Positions 13,440-24,943 of a stretch of 60,000 nt of DNA are shown here, one piece after another. The number at the start of each line of letters is the position of its first letter. The stretch's first letter is position 1. This stretch comes from Bugula neritina. Its lineage: Eukaryota > Bryozoa > Gymnolaemata > Cheilostomatida > Bugulidae. Where the stretch lies: positions 3,644,038 through 3,704,037 of the forward strand of contig OZ037772.1 in assembly GCA_964035545.1 (NCBI GenBank), read 5' to 3'. The notes beneath the pieces are model-generated. The model worked only from the letters and a program-made list of their open reading frames with translations. It was not told where the DNA came from and made no database searches. Made by a program: the position numbers and the translations under genes.

Positions 13440-16400
13440 TGTTGAATTGACTTGTGTTTACTATCTTCTTTCCTGTGATTAGAAATATGTATGATGTTGT
13501 CATGACAACAGAGTTGCTGTAGCACAAAGTACAGTTTACTAGTATGTAGTGATTGTGTAGTGAGAGTGGAGTGTCTGGTTATTGTCCATGGTTATGTGTA
13601 ATCTGTAAGGAGTAGAATTATATTATTTTAATATAATGTTGAGAGAGGTACTTTTATAATGGCAGTTTGCTCAATAGCTTTAGTTCTAATGCGATAGACT
13701 CATAGCTCTGGAGTCTAGCAGCTGCTACTATTACCAGTAGCTGTTCAACATCCGGGCTGCCAAAGTGTACTAGCCATTGACAAGGCCAAGCAGTCACTGG
13801 GAAATTATTTGACTAAAGAGCAGGTCTTATGACAATTAGTAGTCAGTCCCTTAGACAGGAATCAGTAATTCTGTGACCTATTTAGTTAAATCCAATGCTG
13901 ACCTTTTGATTGATTATTAGATAGCCATCACAATTTTATTTGGTACAATATAATATTATGGGGTGTCAATCAGTGTCTAATATAGTCTGTGAATTGAGTG
14001 TCTACTTTAGTTGGTTACTTCTTCTACCATCAGTCAGTTGTATTAAGTGTTACTCTGTATTGAGTCATGAATAGTTTGAGGATTTGGGCCTATATTATGC
14101 CACCCCCCTCTCTGACTTAGACTGAGACCCAACCTGCTGCACATACATAGCAGTACTACACTGAAGATAGTTAACATGTGTATGTGTCATCCTACTAGTA
14201 ATGAATTACTAAGTACAGCTTATCCTACGACTCCCTCTTTTTACGCTAGCTGCACGAGATAGGCAACTCACACGTGACACGCACTCACAGTGCACTAGCT
14301 CTTGACACATTGCCAAGGATGATGAAATGACAGTTTCGCGCCACTCCTAGCAGTTAGAGTGGCAGGGAATAGTTGTAGTATGTTGTAGTATTGGCTCCTC
14401 AGAATTCACCCCTCAGTAATTAGTTGCATTGCACAAATTTGCAACAGTAGTGAATAATTATTGACAATGTGGCCTCCACTCAGTAGTTAACTAGTAATTT
14501 GTCTTGTCATTTTACAATACAAGTTACAGTTGAGTCTATTTGTTGAGTAGCAGTTCTTTGTCATGAGTGACTATTTTCCAGCATATTAAGTACATAATAT
14601 AGTCAAGTGTGTTTGTGTGATAGCCTGTGGTCTATATAATGAATGTGTGTTGATGGGTGGTGAGTATTTATTTGAGTATTTGTCAAAGACATAGCCATGT
14701 GTGTGGATGGAGTATTTCATTACTTGAGATATACTAAACACAGCTAACACATGTAACATATTGATTGCTATATGTTGTAGGAAAGATCACTATGACATCA
14801 CAGATCCCACAACACTACCAGTAGCTCAGCATGGAGACCCCTTAGAATACAAGTCTCCACCCAAACCTGCACCCATTCCCTGCGATGTGTGTAAAGGTGG
14901 AGCAGAAGCTGCTGTGTTCTGTCTTGACAGTCAAAAAAAGTTGTGTCAGCAGCATCAAGAAGTGAGTCTTTCTTATGTCATTTCTCAAGATTAGTTACTA
15001 AACCAATTCTGGTTTGTATGTAGAATATCATTGAAAAGAAATGTTGAGTCTGTGTGACTTTTTATACTAAACACACAGTTTCACAGTGCAGTGAGTCAAC
15101 TATGACAGACTTGTTGGTGAAAATACAACCAACTAAACTGTTGACCTTTATTATACAGACTCACAGAGAGCTGATGGGAGATAGACATCAGTTTATTGAC
15201 ATTGAGGTCTACAGAGCTTCTCCCCAAAGATATACTATAGCTGAATGTGAACATCATAAACAGGAACAGCTGACAGAAGTGTGTTCCAAGTGTCACCAGA
15301 TATTCTGTATGAGATGTGATATGAGGACTGGCTGTAAGGATAAGACAGGTATTTACTTGCTGTTTCTATTTCTGTAGAGAGAAACTGAGAAATGTTACAA
15401 GAACCTGTTATTTATTATTTACTATTAAAGTGAGTTATGTAACAGTATCAGAGGAAGTAAGTTTGTCAGCATTAAGGTTTGTGTGAGACAGAAGTGGATA
15501 GTGCAGGAGTTTATATTCTCACTGTTATGTTGAATATTTAGTATATTTCATCCTTCAAGTGTCTGTTTCCTTGATAAGATGGTATAGGCATAGCTTTAAC
15601 TCAGTGGTGTCCCACCTTCTTCATACCATCCCCCTTTTTATAAATGTTTTCTCTTAAGTTGCCCCCCTTTTGAGAAACACTGTAACTATTCATAAAGAAA
15701 ATCAGGGTACAGATTTTTTTCAGAAAAGGCCAGTGTGTTTGACATGGACCAGTGTCTGCCACAACTTCAGTTTAGCTTTGAAAGCATTGATGCTGGTATT
15801 AAAAGCAGTGAGTTGATAATTATACTCATTCATTTTAGCTTCAGGTGTTTTAGTACAGCAAATATATCTACTAGATATGCAGTAAATAGTTTATGGAGAT
15901 CAGTTTGACTGACTGCAAAAACTTGCTGTTGGTTTTCACTTTCAATAAACCTTTCAGCCTCCATTCGTAGTAGGAGGGGTAGCAGCTAGAGTAGAGTGAA
16001 TATTAGACACATGGATGTAGAAGTAAACTTAGATTGTAGAGTGTAATGTGGATAAATAAATGAACTACATAAACTGAAGGAGTTATAATTATACATATTC
16101 ATGTAACCTGGAACACAAGGCAAGAGCTCAAAAAGCTGGTAACAAACTCTGTGAAATTTTAGAAATGAAAACCCCTAAAAAACTCAAATTTCCTGTGAAG
16201 GGGAAATTCCCCAAGGTTGAGAGCAACTGCTTTAATTTTTTCAACTATTTCATTCCAAGTGCAGTGAATATAAATGACATCTTTCTAGTCCAAGTCCAAC
16301 TGTCTAGTTATTACATAGTATGTGTGTAGTGATACATCACCAACCTGTAGGTACAGGTAGTAGGTGTAAAAGTACAATATCATATCTAAAAATGCTTTTA

Positions 16401-19400
16401 TGAATAGTGTGATTTTATGTATACAGAGGAGACAGTAGCATCCCATGACTTGGCATCTTTGAGTGATTTGTCTTGTGAGTTACGAGAAAGTCTGACTGGT
16501 GGAATAGAGACTCTGTCTGAGAAAGTTGCAAAGTTGAATGACATCTCAAAGGATGCCTGGAAAGAACTGAGTAAAATAGAAGATGAAGTGAAGAAGATGG
16601 TTGCCAGAGTAAACGCTGTAGCTGACGCTCAGGTATGCTGACATGGTGATGCCATGTAGTATTATTTCTGTTTGTCTGAAATTGGAATTTGCATTTGGTC
16701 TTTGAGTTGTAATCAGAAATGAATTTCATTTGCCACTAGAATTAACTGGCCATTAAAGTATTATCATTCTGTGTACAAGTAGCAGTAGTCATTCATCACA
16801 TGTTACTCAGTGCAGAGGAACCTGTCAATACAGATGACTCACTCATCCTTCTGCAACTGTCAATCACTCACACAGAGAGAGGTTGGCTGAGTGAGTGATT
16901 GACAGGTGTCAGGAGGAGGAGACTAGTCACGTGATGTACTAGCTCTCTGCTGTGTATAGAGTGTCACGTGACTGAGTCATTGTCCACTCAGTGGGTGATC
17001 TGTCACTTTCATTTCCAGTGCAGAGGTTGTGAGGTGCAGATGTGGTTACACTGTGTTACTATTTATTAGATAGAAAAGATTAGAAAGAGAGCTACAAACC
17101 TGAGGCTAGAAATATATGGATATTTGAAGAGCTGCACACAGATAGTGGATAATTATAGAATAGAGCTGGCCTTGAGTAAGACAATGGGCAGACAGTCTCT
17201 GCTGGACACAGTACAACATGCAGTTGATAAGTTCAATGATGCAGGGATTGTGAGAGACTACAAAGAGATGAGTGAGAAGGTGGAAAAGGCTACAGATATT
17301 GGTGTAATAGAGAAGTGTGTACTTCCAGACAGCATCTTGGTACCAACATGTAGGTGGAGTCTATAAATAGTAACACTAACTATAAATAACTTTCTGCTTG
17401 TAATCAGTTGAGTTGTTTTCACTGAATATTTAAATAGTAGAGTAAGTAGATAGAGTTTATTTATTAGAGAATTGAGTTTTGTTCTACTCTCACATTATGA
17501 GACATTTCTGCAGTGTTTCAGAGTTTATGATGTGTAAGTGAGCTGCTAAACTGTGTTATGCTGACTACCTGCTGTCAGTATTAACAAGATATTCTCACTT
17601 AGACCTGTGCATCACGTAGCAACTTGTAGTAACTACAGACTGCTTGTATTTAAAACATCTTTTCATTTTAAGTTTGAAAAGCTGTCCCACCTCCTCAGGT
17701 CATGAGATTCTCAAGTTATAGAATTGTTATTTTGTTGTTGCAGACAGTGAAAACAGTCTGGGACTGAAGCTGCTGCAGCCACCATCTTCTCTACAGTCTG
17801 ATGGACTTCCTGTACGTGACTCGTGTTACACAGTAAACATCTCAGCTGATGGACATGTGATGTGTGGGACACGACGAGGTGTAGAAGTAATAAATAGAGA
17901 CACTCTGGATACTATCAGCTCAGTGAAACACACCAACACTACAGGGTGGGGGGGGATAATCCAACCTGAAGGGGTGATGGTTGGCAGCTCGTATAACAGA
18001 GAGGAGAAAACAGTTGAATTCTCACTTCTTGATCCGAACTCCTTTGAGAAGACTCGCTCCCTCTACAAGCAGTTAGTAGATGTACCCTACACTTACTATA
18101 GAATAGCTCAGCACGACTCACTGCTCTGTATTGTAGACAGGAGAGAGAAACAGCTGGTAGTCTGTAACCTAGTTGACAATAAAATACAGAAGTTCCCTCT
18201 TCCTGAGATGAAGATCCCTCGACCTGTATGCATCCTCCCAGACTCAACTCTCCTCATAGGAGACTCTACTGCAGATGGTAAAGTGAGAAGATATAAAGTG
18301 GAGAACACAACTCTCTCTCTAATGTGGGAGTTTCCTCACATCTCATATCCATCTGGTATTTCCTTTGATCCAACATCTGAACTGATTCACATCTGTACAG
18401 AGAGAGGACCTCTCCTCATCCTCTCACTTGAAGGTAAATACTCTGTCTATTATAGTAAGTTTAGTTACTTTATATATAATTATGTTGCAGTAAATAATAT
18501 ATTTTAATAATTAACAGTAAGCAACTTCCACTCATAAGATATATTATGATATTGTTAGTATTTATCAAGTCACTGATGTTATTTTTAGCTAAAAGTTATG
18601 CAATAAAGACTGTAACATGCTGATAGTAGATGTTATATTCTTCATCACATGACTTGTAGCTAATAATAATATTAGTGAATAATACTGCCTCCCTGCAATA
18701 ATTTTTTTTCCAGCTGCAGTAACATGCAGGATGTAAGCACAGGTAAAAGTGTATATTATATTGTATAGGTTTAAGGTGTACTCTGTGTAGTGTGCAGTGA
18801 GCTCTTAGTAAACTCTCTATTCAGTCCTCCTTTCCAAGGGTTCACCTGGTAGTGTAGAGGATAGGGACTCCACACTGCTGAGTGAGTTGGTGCTGCAAGG
18901 GGTTCAAACCCACCTATCAGCATGTCTAGTTAGTATACTATGCAAGTGTTTTACACTAATTTTAGAGGTGCTCAGTCTAACAACTGTACAGACTGCCAGC
19001 TACACATGAGTTATGAGTTGTAGTTTGACTTCAGTCTAGTGCTGCTATTGTTTTGGTCATCAGATAATTTAAATATAAATAATTTGATACTTTTTGAGTG
19101 CCATTACTGAGACTATTGTAATTTGATGATGGCTGGTAGACAGTGTTTGTTGGTGGGACTCAGGTGGCTGTGCTTGGTTCTTGTCGAGTATTTAATATGT
19201 GATAATGTTGGAGTAGCTGCAGTAGTATAGTATTAGAAGTAGACATGTGGGTGTGTCCTTGCTCAGAGCCACAGGCTAAGTTTGTGGGTCAAGGTCAATA
19301 TTGTTGTATAAGGAGGCACTATTTTCTGCTCTATTTGAGTATTTACTTAATGCATATAACCTGCTTAGTTCCATCTTTGAAGGCAGTCTGTCTGTTTCTC

Positions 19401-19577
19401 TCAATACACACCAACTGATACAATATGATGCTATTATTTACAGGTCAACTGGTGCTTACTGTTCCCAGAGAAAGTCTTGGTGTGAGTGCCGAGGTGTGGG
19501 ACATCGCTGTGTATAACAGAGACACAGTGTTTCTAGCAGGTAGAGATGGACTGAGAAGATACACAATAAAATACTAA
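13342..19577 (+). CDS. TRIM-like gene, copy 1, without a RING exon in the window
   Basis: Six exons match exons 2-7 of the copy at 44387-51692: 14781-14961, 15159-15348, 16427-16632, 17070-17349, 17744-18433 and 19444-19577. All have GT-AG borders and compatible phases (2-0, 0-1, 1-0, 0-1, 1-1, 1-stop). The product has two B-box zinc fingers (CDVC...C...LC..H, then C..H...C..C....C..C), a coiled-coil stretch (exons 4-5) and a propeller (exons 6-7) ending RRYTIKY. There are no internal stops or frameshifts. The RING exon and start codon found in copy 2 are missing: the block begins inside the preceding intron, directly after a 5 kb transposon. It may be a RING-less paralog with a new start, may depend on exons left of the window, or may be non-expressed. 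By family knowledge, B-box/coiled-coil proteins oligomerise in the cytoplasm and the propeller binds ligand. Confidence 0.8.
15602..16229 (+). mobile_element. hAT-like MITE in TRIM intron, copy 1
   Basis: It begins CAGTGGTGTCCCACC and ends GGTTGAGAGCAACTG, an imperfect terminal inverted repeat. It is flanked by CTTTAACT and CTTTAATT, an 8 bp target duplication with one mismatch, as expected for hAT. It contains no ORF. The same insertion is present in copy 2, so it predates the duplication. Confidence 0.7.
16855..16980. promoter_or_regulatory. Hairpin and paired CACGTG sites in TRIM intron 4, copy 1
   Basis: CTGTCAATCACTCA (about 16856) pairs with TGAGTGATTGACAG (about 16895), giving a 14 bp perfect stem. 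About 20 bp further lie two TCACGTGA palindromes roughly 40 bp apart. The second reads GTCACGTGAC and is followed by TGAGTCA. CACGTG is the bHLH-Zip core site, GTCACGTGAC matches the CLEAR/TFE-type consensus and TGAGTCA is an AP-1 core. The CACGTG sites are unchanged in copy 2. An enhancer role is inference; this could also be a small MITE. Confidence 0.35.
17744..18433 (+). CDS. Propeller exon of TRIM copy 1 (hypervariable)
   Basis: This 690-nt exon encodes about 230 residues in repeats of roughly 44. Recurring features are a hydrophobic strand, Asp-Gly or Asp-Ser, a Leu/Val-rich strand and a Gly-x-Val or Gly-Lys-Val turn, for example ISADGHVM, ILPDSTLLIGDSTADGKV and SFDPTSELIHICTERGPLL. This resembles NHL-type propeller blades, about five here plus one in exon 7. 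Compared with 49858-50544, about 33 codons differ in amino acid, one codon is added and only about five codons differ silently. Several codons differ at two or three bases while their neighbours are identical. Confidence 0.75.
18838..18925 (+). repeat. tRNA-derived SINE-like segment, copy 1
   Basis: TGGTAGTGTAGAGG (about 18847) resembles an RNA polymerase III A box, and GGTTCAAACCC (about 18901) fits the B box, about 50 bp downstream. Acceptor-stem pairing is not convincing, so this looks like the head of a tRNA-derived SINE or a tRNA pseudogene rather than a working tRNA. It lies in the last TRIM intron. Confidence 0.4.
19444..19577 (+). CDS. Last exon of TRIM copy 1
   Basis: A 134-nt phase-1 exon runs from a TTTACAG acceptor to TAA at 19575-19577. 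It ends DGLRRYTIKY and closes the propeller. Two short sites, Ala-Glu-Val-Trp and Gly-Arg, differ from the other three copies of this exon, whereas the stretch between them (DIAVYNRDTVFLA) is the same in all four. Confidence 0.8.
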
Positions 19578-19754
19578 ACTTATCAGCTACAGTTAACTAA
19601 TAATCAGCTCAGTGAGGTCCTGAGAGATAAACTAGATAATATTTGTCATCAACATAGTTGGATTCATTACAATTCATCATTACACACACTCTGTATTTAT
19701 AGTTAGATATGAGATGTTTTACTGTATCAAATATATGTTGCCATTTTACTATCT

Positions 19755-19760
19755 AATAAA
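19755..19760 (+). terminator. Poly(A) signal of TRIM copy 1
   Basis: AATAAA lies 178 nt after the stop codon and is followed by a T/G-rich stretch. The same arrangement is present in copy 2. Confidence 0.6.
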
Positions 19761-21142
19761 GTTTATTTGCTAGCGAAAATATAGTCTGTTTTCATGCCTC
19801 TTTAGCTTTAGTTCAATTTGAGTTCGGTTACTAAAAATAATCTTTACTGGAGCAGTAACTGTAAATGACTTGTCTGCAGGAGAATTTATTCACTGAATTG
19901 ACATGCAGGTGCAAGTAACTCCAACATGCCTAAGCAAATTTATTCCAACCATTCATAATAATATACATTCTACTGCTCTGTATACAACAGCATTGAGTAG
20001 CCAATCAAATTGTTTCTTGTCATGCAATCAGGAATCTGATAAATAATATATAAGGCAATCAACTAGATATAAACACTGTATTACTCTACACATGAGCTGT
20101 CTGTGATGCAGCTGCTTTGTGAAATGTGTGTAATTTGATGAGTTTAGTTCAATTGGTTTCAGTTTAATTATGACATGTTCACCATCATGTAATATTAGAG
20201 GACAACTCCTCTCCAGTGTGCAGTGGTAGTAAGTATACTATTAGTTAAAGGGAGTGCTCAGTATAATATAAATAGCTGACCTCTCCTACACCAACACTCC
20301 TGAACACCAGCTAGACGACAAGAACTCTTGAACACCACTCAGGTTAAGGGACTCCACCCACCCAGGCACCCCTGAACACCATCCAAGGCAGACGTGTTCT
20401 GGATCACAGTCTTAACTCCTCACAGACTAAGACAGGAGCTGGAGTCATCCTCACAGCCAAGCAACCCATGCCAATATACCAACCCTAGCTGACCTGAATA
20501 CTACAACTTATATATAGTATTCGGAATAACTCCAAAGTAGCATATTTCTGTTAAAATAACATTTATAATAAACAGATAAATTATATATTTACTGATTCAA
20601 TCACTATTTGAGTTTTCAAATTAAACTTCAATAAGAGACATCAGCAAGTAATAATCATATGTTATGTAATAATACATGCAACAAAAAGGCATCACTCTAA
20701 AATTTAACAAAATGTATTAGCAGTTATCTATACTGAGATTATAATGTAATACTAATGTTGTAAAAAGTATTAAACTATCAACCCCTCTCTCATATTATTT
20801 AACCTTTGACCTACAAACAATAATTTCTTGTTGCTATACTGTCTGTTGTCTAGTTGGCTCATAGAAACAGTTCCAATCTAACAATGTAGTGTTGATACAA
20901 ATCAGAGAATATAAGCTCAACAATAAAACAGAAAGAAATAATTATCCTCAATATCCTAAGGAATATTCCAGAGTACACTGCAGGCTGAGCTAAGATATTT
21001 TACAACTACATGCAGTTGACATATCTACATGAATTGTGGACCATTTTGGTGTTTCTGTGTGCACAGACAAGTTGCAATGACTCCAACAGAATTTTTTTTA
21101 GTAGGTTTCAGTTCATCTTGAATATATTACAGCTTGTTGTCT
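19761..21142. other. Non-coding sequence between convergent TRIM exons, copy 1
   Basis: I see no gene. About 20183-20510 does not align with the matching place in copy 2 (52295-52600), and about 20530-20820 is absent there. The flanks are shared. The segment 20280-20460 contains several repeats of the type CTCCTGAACACCA. Confidence 0.5.
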
Positions 21143-21295
21143 TTTGGCCTCAATATTATTGATGATACATTACCTTGTTTGGCCTCAATAGTATTGATGG
21201 TAGACTACCTTGTTTGGCCTCAATAGTATTGATGATACACTACCTTGTTTGGCCTCAACAGTATTAATGGTACACTACCTTGTTTGGCCTCATTA
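21143..21295. repeat. 35 bp minisatellite, about 4.3 units, copy 1
   Basis: Units begin TTTGGCCTCAATAGTATTG and end ACTACCTTG, with exact 35 bp spacing (21143, 21178, 21213, 21248, 21283). Copy 2 has the same number of units. Confidence 0.85.
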
Positions 21296-21952
21296 GCCTT
21301 GCTAATATAAAATTAAGAGCACAACTTGCAAGATTTAACTAATTTAACTTGGTTCATATTATGATGTTAATATGTTGACATTTATAACCTCTGATATATT
21401 TCTATGTTTATAACCTATCAATATGCTCTGATCTACAGTCTTGATTGCCATTCAAGGTGTTGCTCACTGCTGGTCAACCCCATTAACCCCCAACTTACTG
21501 TCTACATAGAAAACTGTCTGCTCTCCCTCCATGGTACATAGCTCATACAATGTGTATAATTATTTGCTTTTGCACATTCATTACATAAAATACCAGCCAT
21601 TGTGCTAAAGGTAGAGTTTTGTTGTAGTCTCACATATTGGAACATGGCCTTAAGATTTGTAGTTTCTGAGGCTTTTATTAAGCTAATGCAGGAGAAAATT
21701 GCTAAGAATTTACTGCAGTGAATCTTTTTATACACATTACTTATGAAATGCATATCTGTGGAATACTTGATCTACTCTGTATCATGTAAACTAACTTACA
21801 CACAAGTTACATACAGCTACTACTTGATAAGGAAGTAATAGACTTACACTAACAGAGTTATTGACATGAAAAAGCAAATAATATTTAATTTGTGATGACT
21901 AAGTAAGTGGATGAGTCATAAACCAGTCAAAAATTAATTTCTACAAACAAAC

Positions 21953-21958
21953 TTTATT
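21953..21958 (-). terminator. Poly(A) signal for the inverted TRIM last exon, copy 1
   Basis: AATAAA on the minus strand lies about 220 nt downstream of the inverted exon's stop. Its context, AATAAAGTTTGT, resembles that of the forward gene (AATAAAGTTTAT), so the 3' UTR was duplicated together with the exon. Confidence 0.5.
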
Positions 21959-22176
21959 GAGTGAATGTGACTACAGAGTCTTGACAACATAGCAGAGTAA
22001 ATATGTTACATAATCATTACTATCAACATCAAATACTGCATATAAACAGTGCAAGTTCTGTGGAATATATAATATTATACTGTGAGTAGAATACAATATA
22101 TTATATTTGACATGTACTATGGGTGTGCATTGATGACTTCACTGAGCTAATTATTAGTAGACTGTAGCTGATAAGT

Positions 22177-22310
22177 TTAGTATTTTATTGTGTATCTCCT
22201 CAGTCCATCTCCACATGCTAGAAACACTGTGTCTCTGTTATACACAGCAATGTCCCCCACCAAGTCACTAACACCAAGACTTTCTCTGGGAATTGTTACT
22301 ATCAGTTCAC
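22177..22310 (-). CDS. Orphan inverted TRIM last exon, copy 1
   Basis: On the minus strand a TTTAAAG acceptor is followed by an intact 134-nt exon encoding GELIVTIPRESLGVSDLVGD and then the common end IAVYNRDTVFLACGDGLRRY plus TIKY. It has the same length, phase and stop as the forward exon at 19444-19577. No B-box or other propeller exon precedes it on the minus strand. Upstream lie its copied intron, a satellite and VARS exons. It could be a remnant of an inverted paralog, an alternative exon used after inversion, or a donor for gene conversion. Confidence 0.7.
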
Positions 22311-22935
22311 CTTTAAAAAATATAATGTCAGATTGAATCAGTTTGAGACAAACAGACAGACTACAGTGACATCACAACAGCTGACACCACTACAAGCAGG
22401 TTTATACTTTCTAGTATAATATAGTAACTGAAATATGTTCGATAATAATACAATAAATTTCAAATATATTTCTCACTCAGAAAGACTTCCTTTAAAGATG
22501 CAACTAAGCAGATTATGTTGAAGATAATAAAGTTCTACCAGTCAGTATTGAATAATTCACTGAGCTGCTCTACTGTTTACTTCATAGTAAATGACAACAT
22601 GGAGAGACTCAACATAGAAATTTACCCCCTCAGCAAATATGATTATACAGGAGAGAAGATATATAATATAAGTATTACATACATGAATTAAATATTCCAA
22701 CATAAAATAGTGTCTCATTATACAACTGTATTGACCTTGACCCACAAACTTAGCCTGTGGCTCTTATATAGAACACACCCACATGTCTACTTCTAATAAT
22801 ACTGCTACTGCAGCTACTCCAACATCATCACATATTAAATACTTAACAAGAACCAACCACGGCCACCTGAGTTCAACCAGCAAACACTGCTCTACCAGCC
22901 ATCATCAAATTACAATAGCCTCAGCAATAATTACA
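22311..22935 (-). repeat. Inverted copy of the last TRIM intron, copy 1
   Basis: The reverse complement of about 22740-22930 matches about 19100-19300, including CCACAGGCTAAGTTTGTGGG. The middle part (about 22390-22690) contains extra sequence. With the inverted last exon this makes an inverted repeat of roughly 0.8 kb per arm with about 2.6 kb between the arms. Confidence 0.7.
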
Positions 22936-24885
22936 TAACATAAGTTATATTACATGATATAAGATACATTACATAATATAAAATATATTACATAATATAA
23001 GATACATTACATAATATAAGATATATTACATGATATAAGATATATTACATAATATAAGATATATTACATAATATAAGATATATTACATAATATAAGATAT
23101 ATTACATAATATAAGATATATTACATGATATAAGATATATTATATAATATAAGATATATTACAAAATATAAGATATATTACATGATATAAGATACATTAC
23201 ATAATATAAAATATATTACATAATATAAGATATATTACACAATATAAGATATATTACATGGTATAAGATATATTACATAATATAAGATATATTACAAAAT
23301 ATAAGATATATTACATGATATAAGATACATTACATGATATAAGATATATTACATAATATAAGATATATTACATGATATAAGATATATTACATGATATAAG
23401 ATATATTGCATAATATAAGATATATTACATAATATAAGATATATTACATGATATAAGATATATTACATGATATAAGATATATTACATGATATAAGATATA
23501 TTACATGATATAATATATATTACATGATATAAGATATATTACATAATATAAGATATATTACATGATATAAGATATATTACAAGATATAAGATATATTACA
23601 TGATATAAGATATATTACATAATATAAGATATATTACATGATATAAGATATATTACACGATATAAGATATATTACATAATATAAGATATATTACATGATA
23701 TAAGATATATTACATAACATAAGATATATCACATAATATAAGATATATTACATTATATAAGATATATTACATGATATAAGATATATTACATAATATAAGA
23801 TATATTACATAATATAAGATATATTACATAATATAAGATATATTACATAATATAAGATATATTATATAATATAAGATATATTACAAAATATAAGATATAT
23901 TACATGATATAAGATACATTACATAATATAAAATATATTACATAATATAAGATATATTACACAATATAAGATATATTACATGATATAAGATATATTACAT
24001 AATATAAGATATATTACAAAATATAAGATATATTACATGATATAAGATACATTACATGATATAAGATATATTACATAATATAAGATATATTACATGATAT
24101 AAGATATATTACATGATATAAGATATATTACATGATATAAGATTTATTACATGATATAAGATATATTACATAATATAAGATATATTACATGATATAAGAT
24201 ATATTACAAGATATAAGATATATTACATGATATAAGATATATTACATAATATAAGATATATTACATAATATAAGATATATTACATGATATAAGATATATT
24301 ACATGATATAAGATATATTACATAATATAAGATATATTACATGATATAAGATATATTACATAACATAAGATATATCACATAATATAAGATATATTACATT
24401 ATATAAGATATATTACATGATATAAGATATATTACATAATATAAGATATATTACATAATATAAGATATATTACATAATATAAGATATATTACATGATATA
24501 AGATATATCACATAATATAAGATGTATCACATAATATAAGATGTATTACATAATATAAGATATATTACATAATATAAGATATATTACATGATATAAGATA
24601 TATTACATGATATAAGATATATTACATGATATAAGATATATTACATGATATAAGATATATTACATGATATAAGATATATTACATGATATAAGATATATTA
24701 CATAATATAAGATATATTACATAATATAAGATATATTACATAATATAAGATATATTACATAATATAAGATATATTACATAATATAAGATATATTACATAA
24801 TATAAGATATATTACATAATATAATATATATTACATAGTATAAGATATATTACATAATATAAGATGTATTACATAATAATTATAT
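22936..24885. repeat. 19 bp satellite with higher-order structure, copy 1
   Basis: About 100 units of ATAAGATATATTACATGAT, with AAT/GAT alternation. A distinctive run of variant units starting near 23141 recurs near 23863, an offset of 722 bp or 38 units, showing a segmental duplication within the array. Copy 2 has only about 22 units. Confidence 0.9.
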
Positions 24886-24943
24886 ACTCTTTCTATAATG
24901 TATAATCTTGCATACACATACAGCCATTAAAACCTCTTGCCAT

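Noticed and set aside
16415-16729. Minus-strand ORF opposite TRIM exon 4
   Set aside because: It overlaps a conserved plus-strand coiled-coil exon with correct splice sites and has no features of its own.
17939-18308. Minus-strand ORFs opposite the TRIM propeller exon, and equivalents at 49940-50358
   Set aside because: They are shadows of the real plus-strand exon, which has splice sites and domain similarity.
18838-18925. Functional tRNA gene
   Set aside because: A- and B-box-like motifs are present, but I cannot form a proper acceptor stem and anticodon arm.
22936-24885. CRISPR-like array
   Set aside because: Units are contiguous with no unique spacers, and the genome is eukaryotic.
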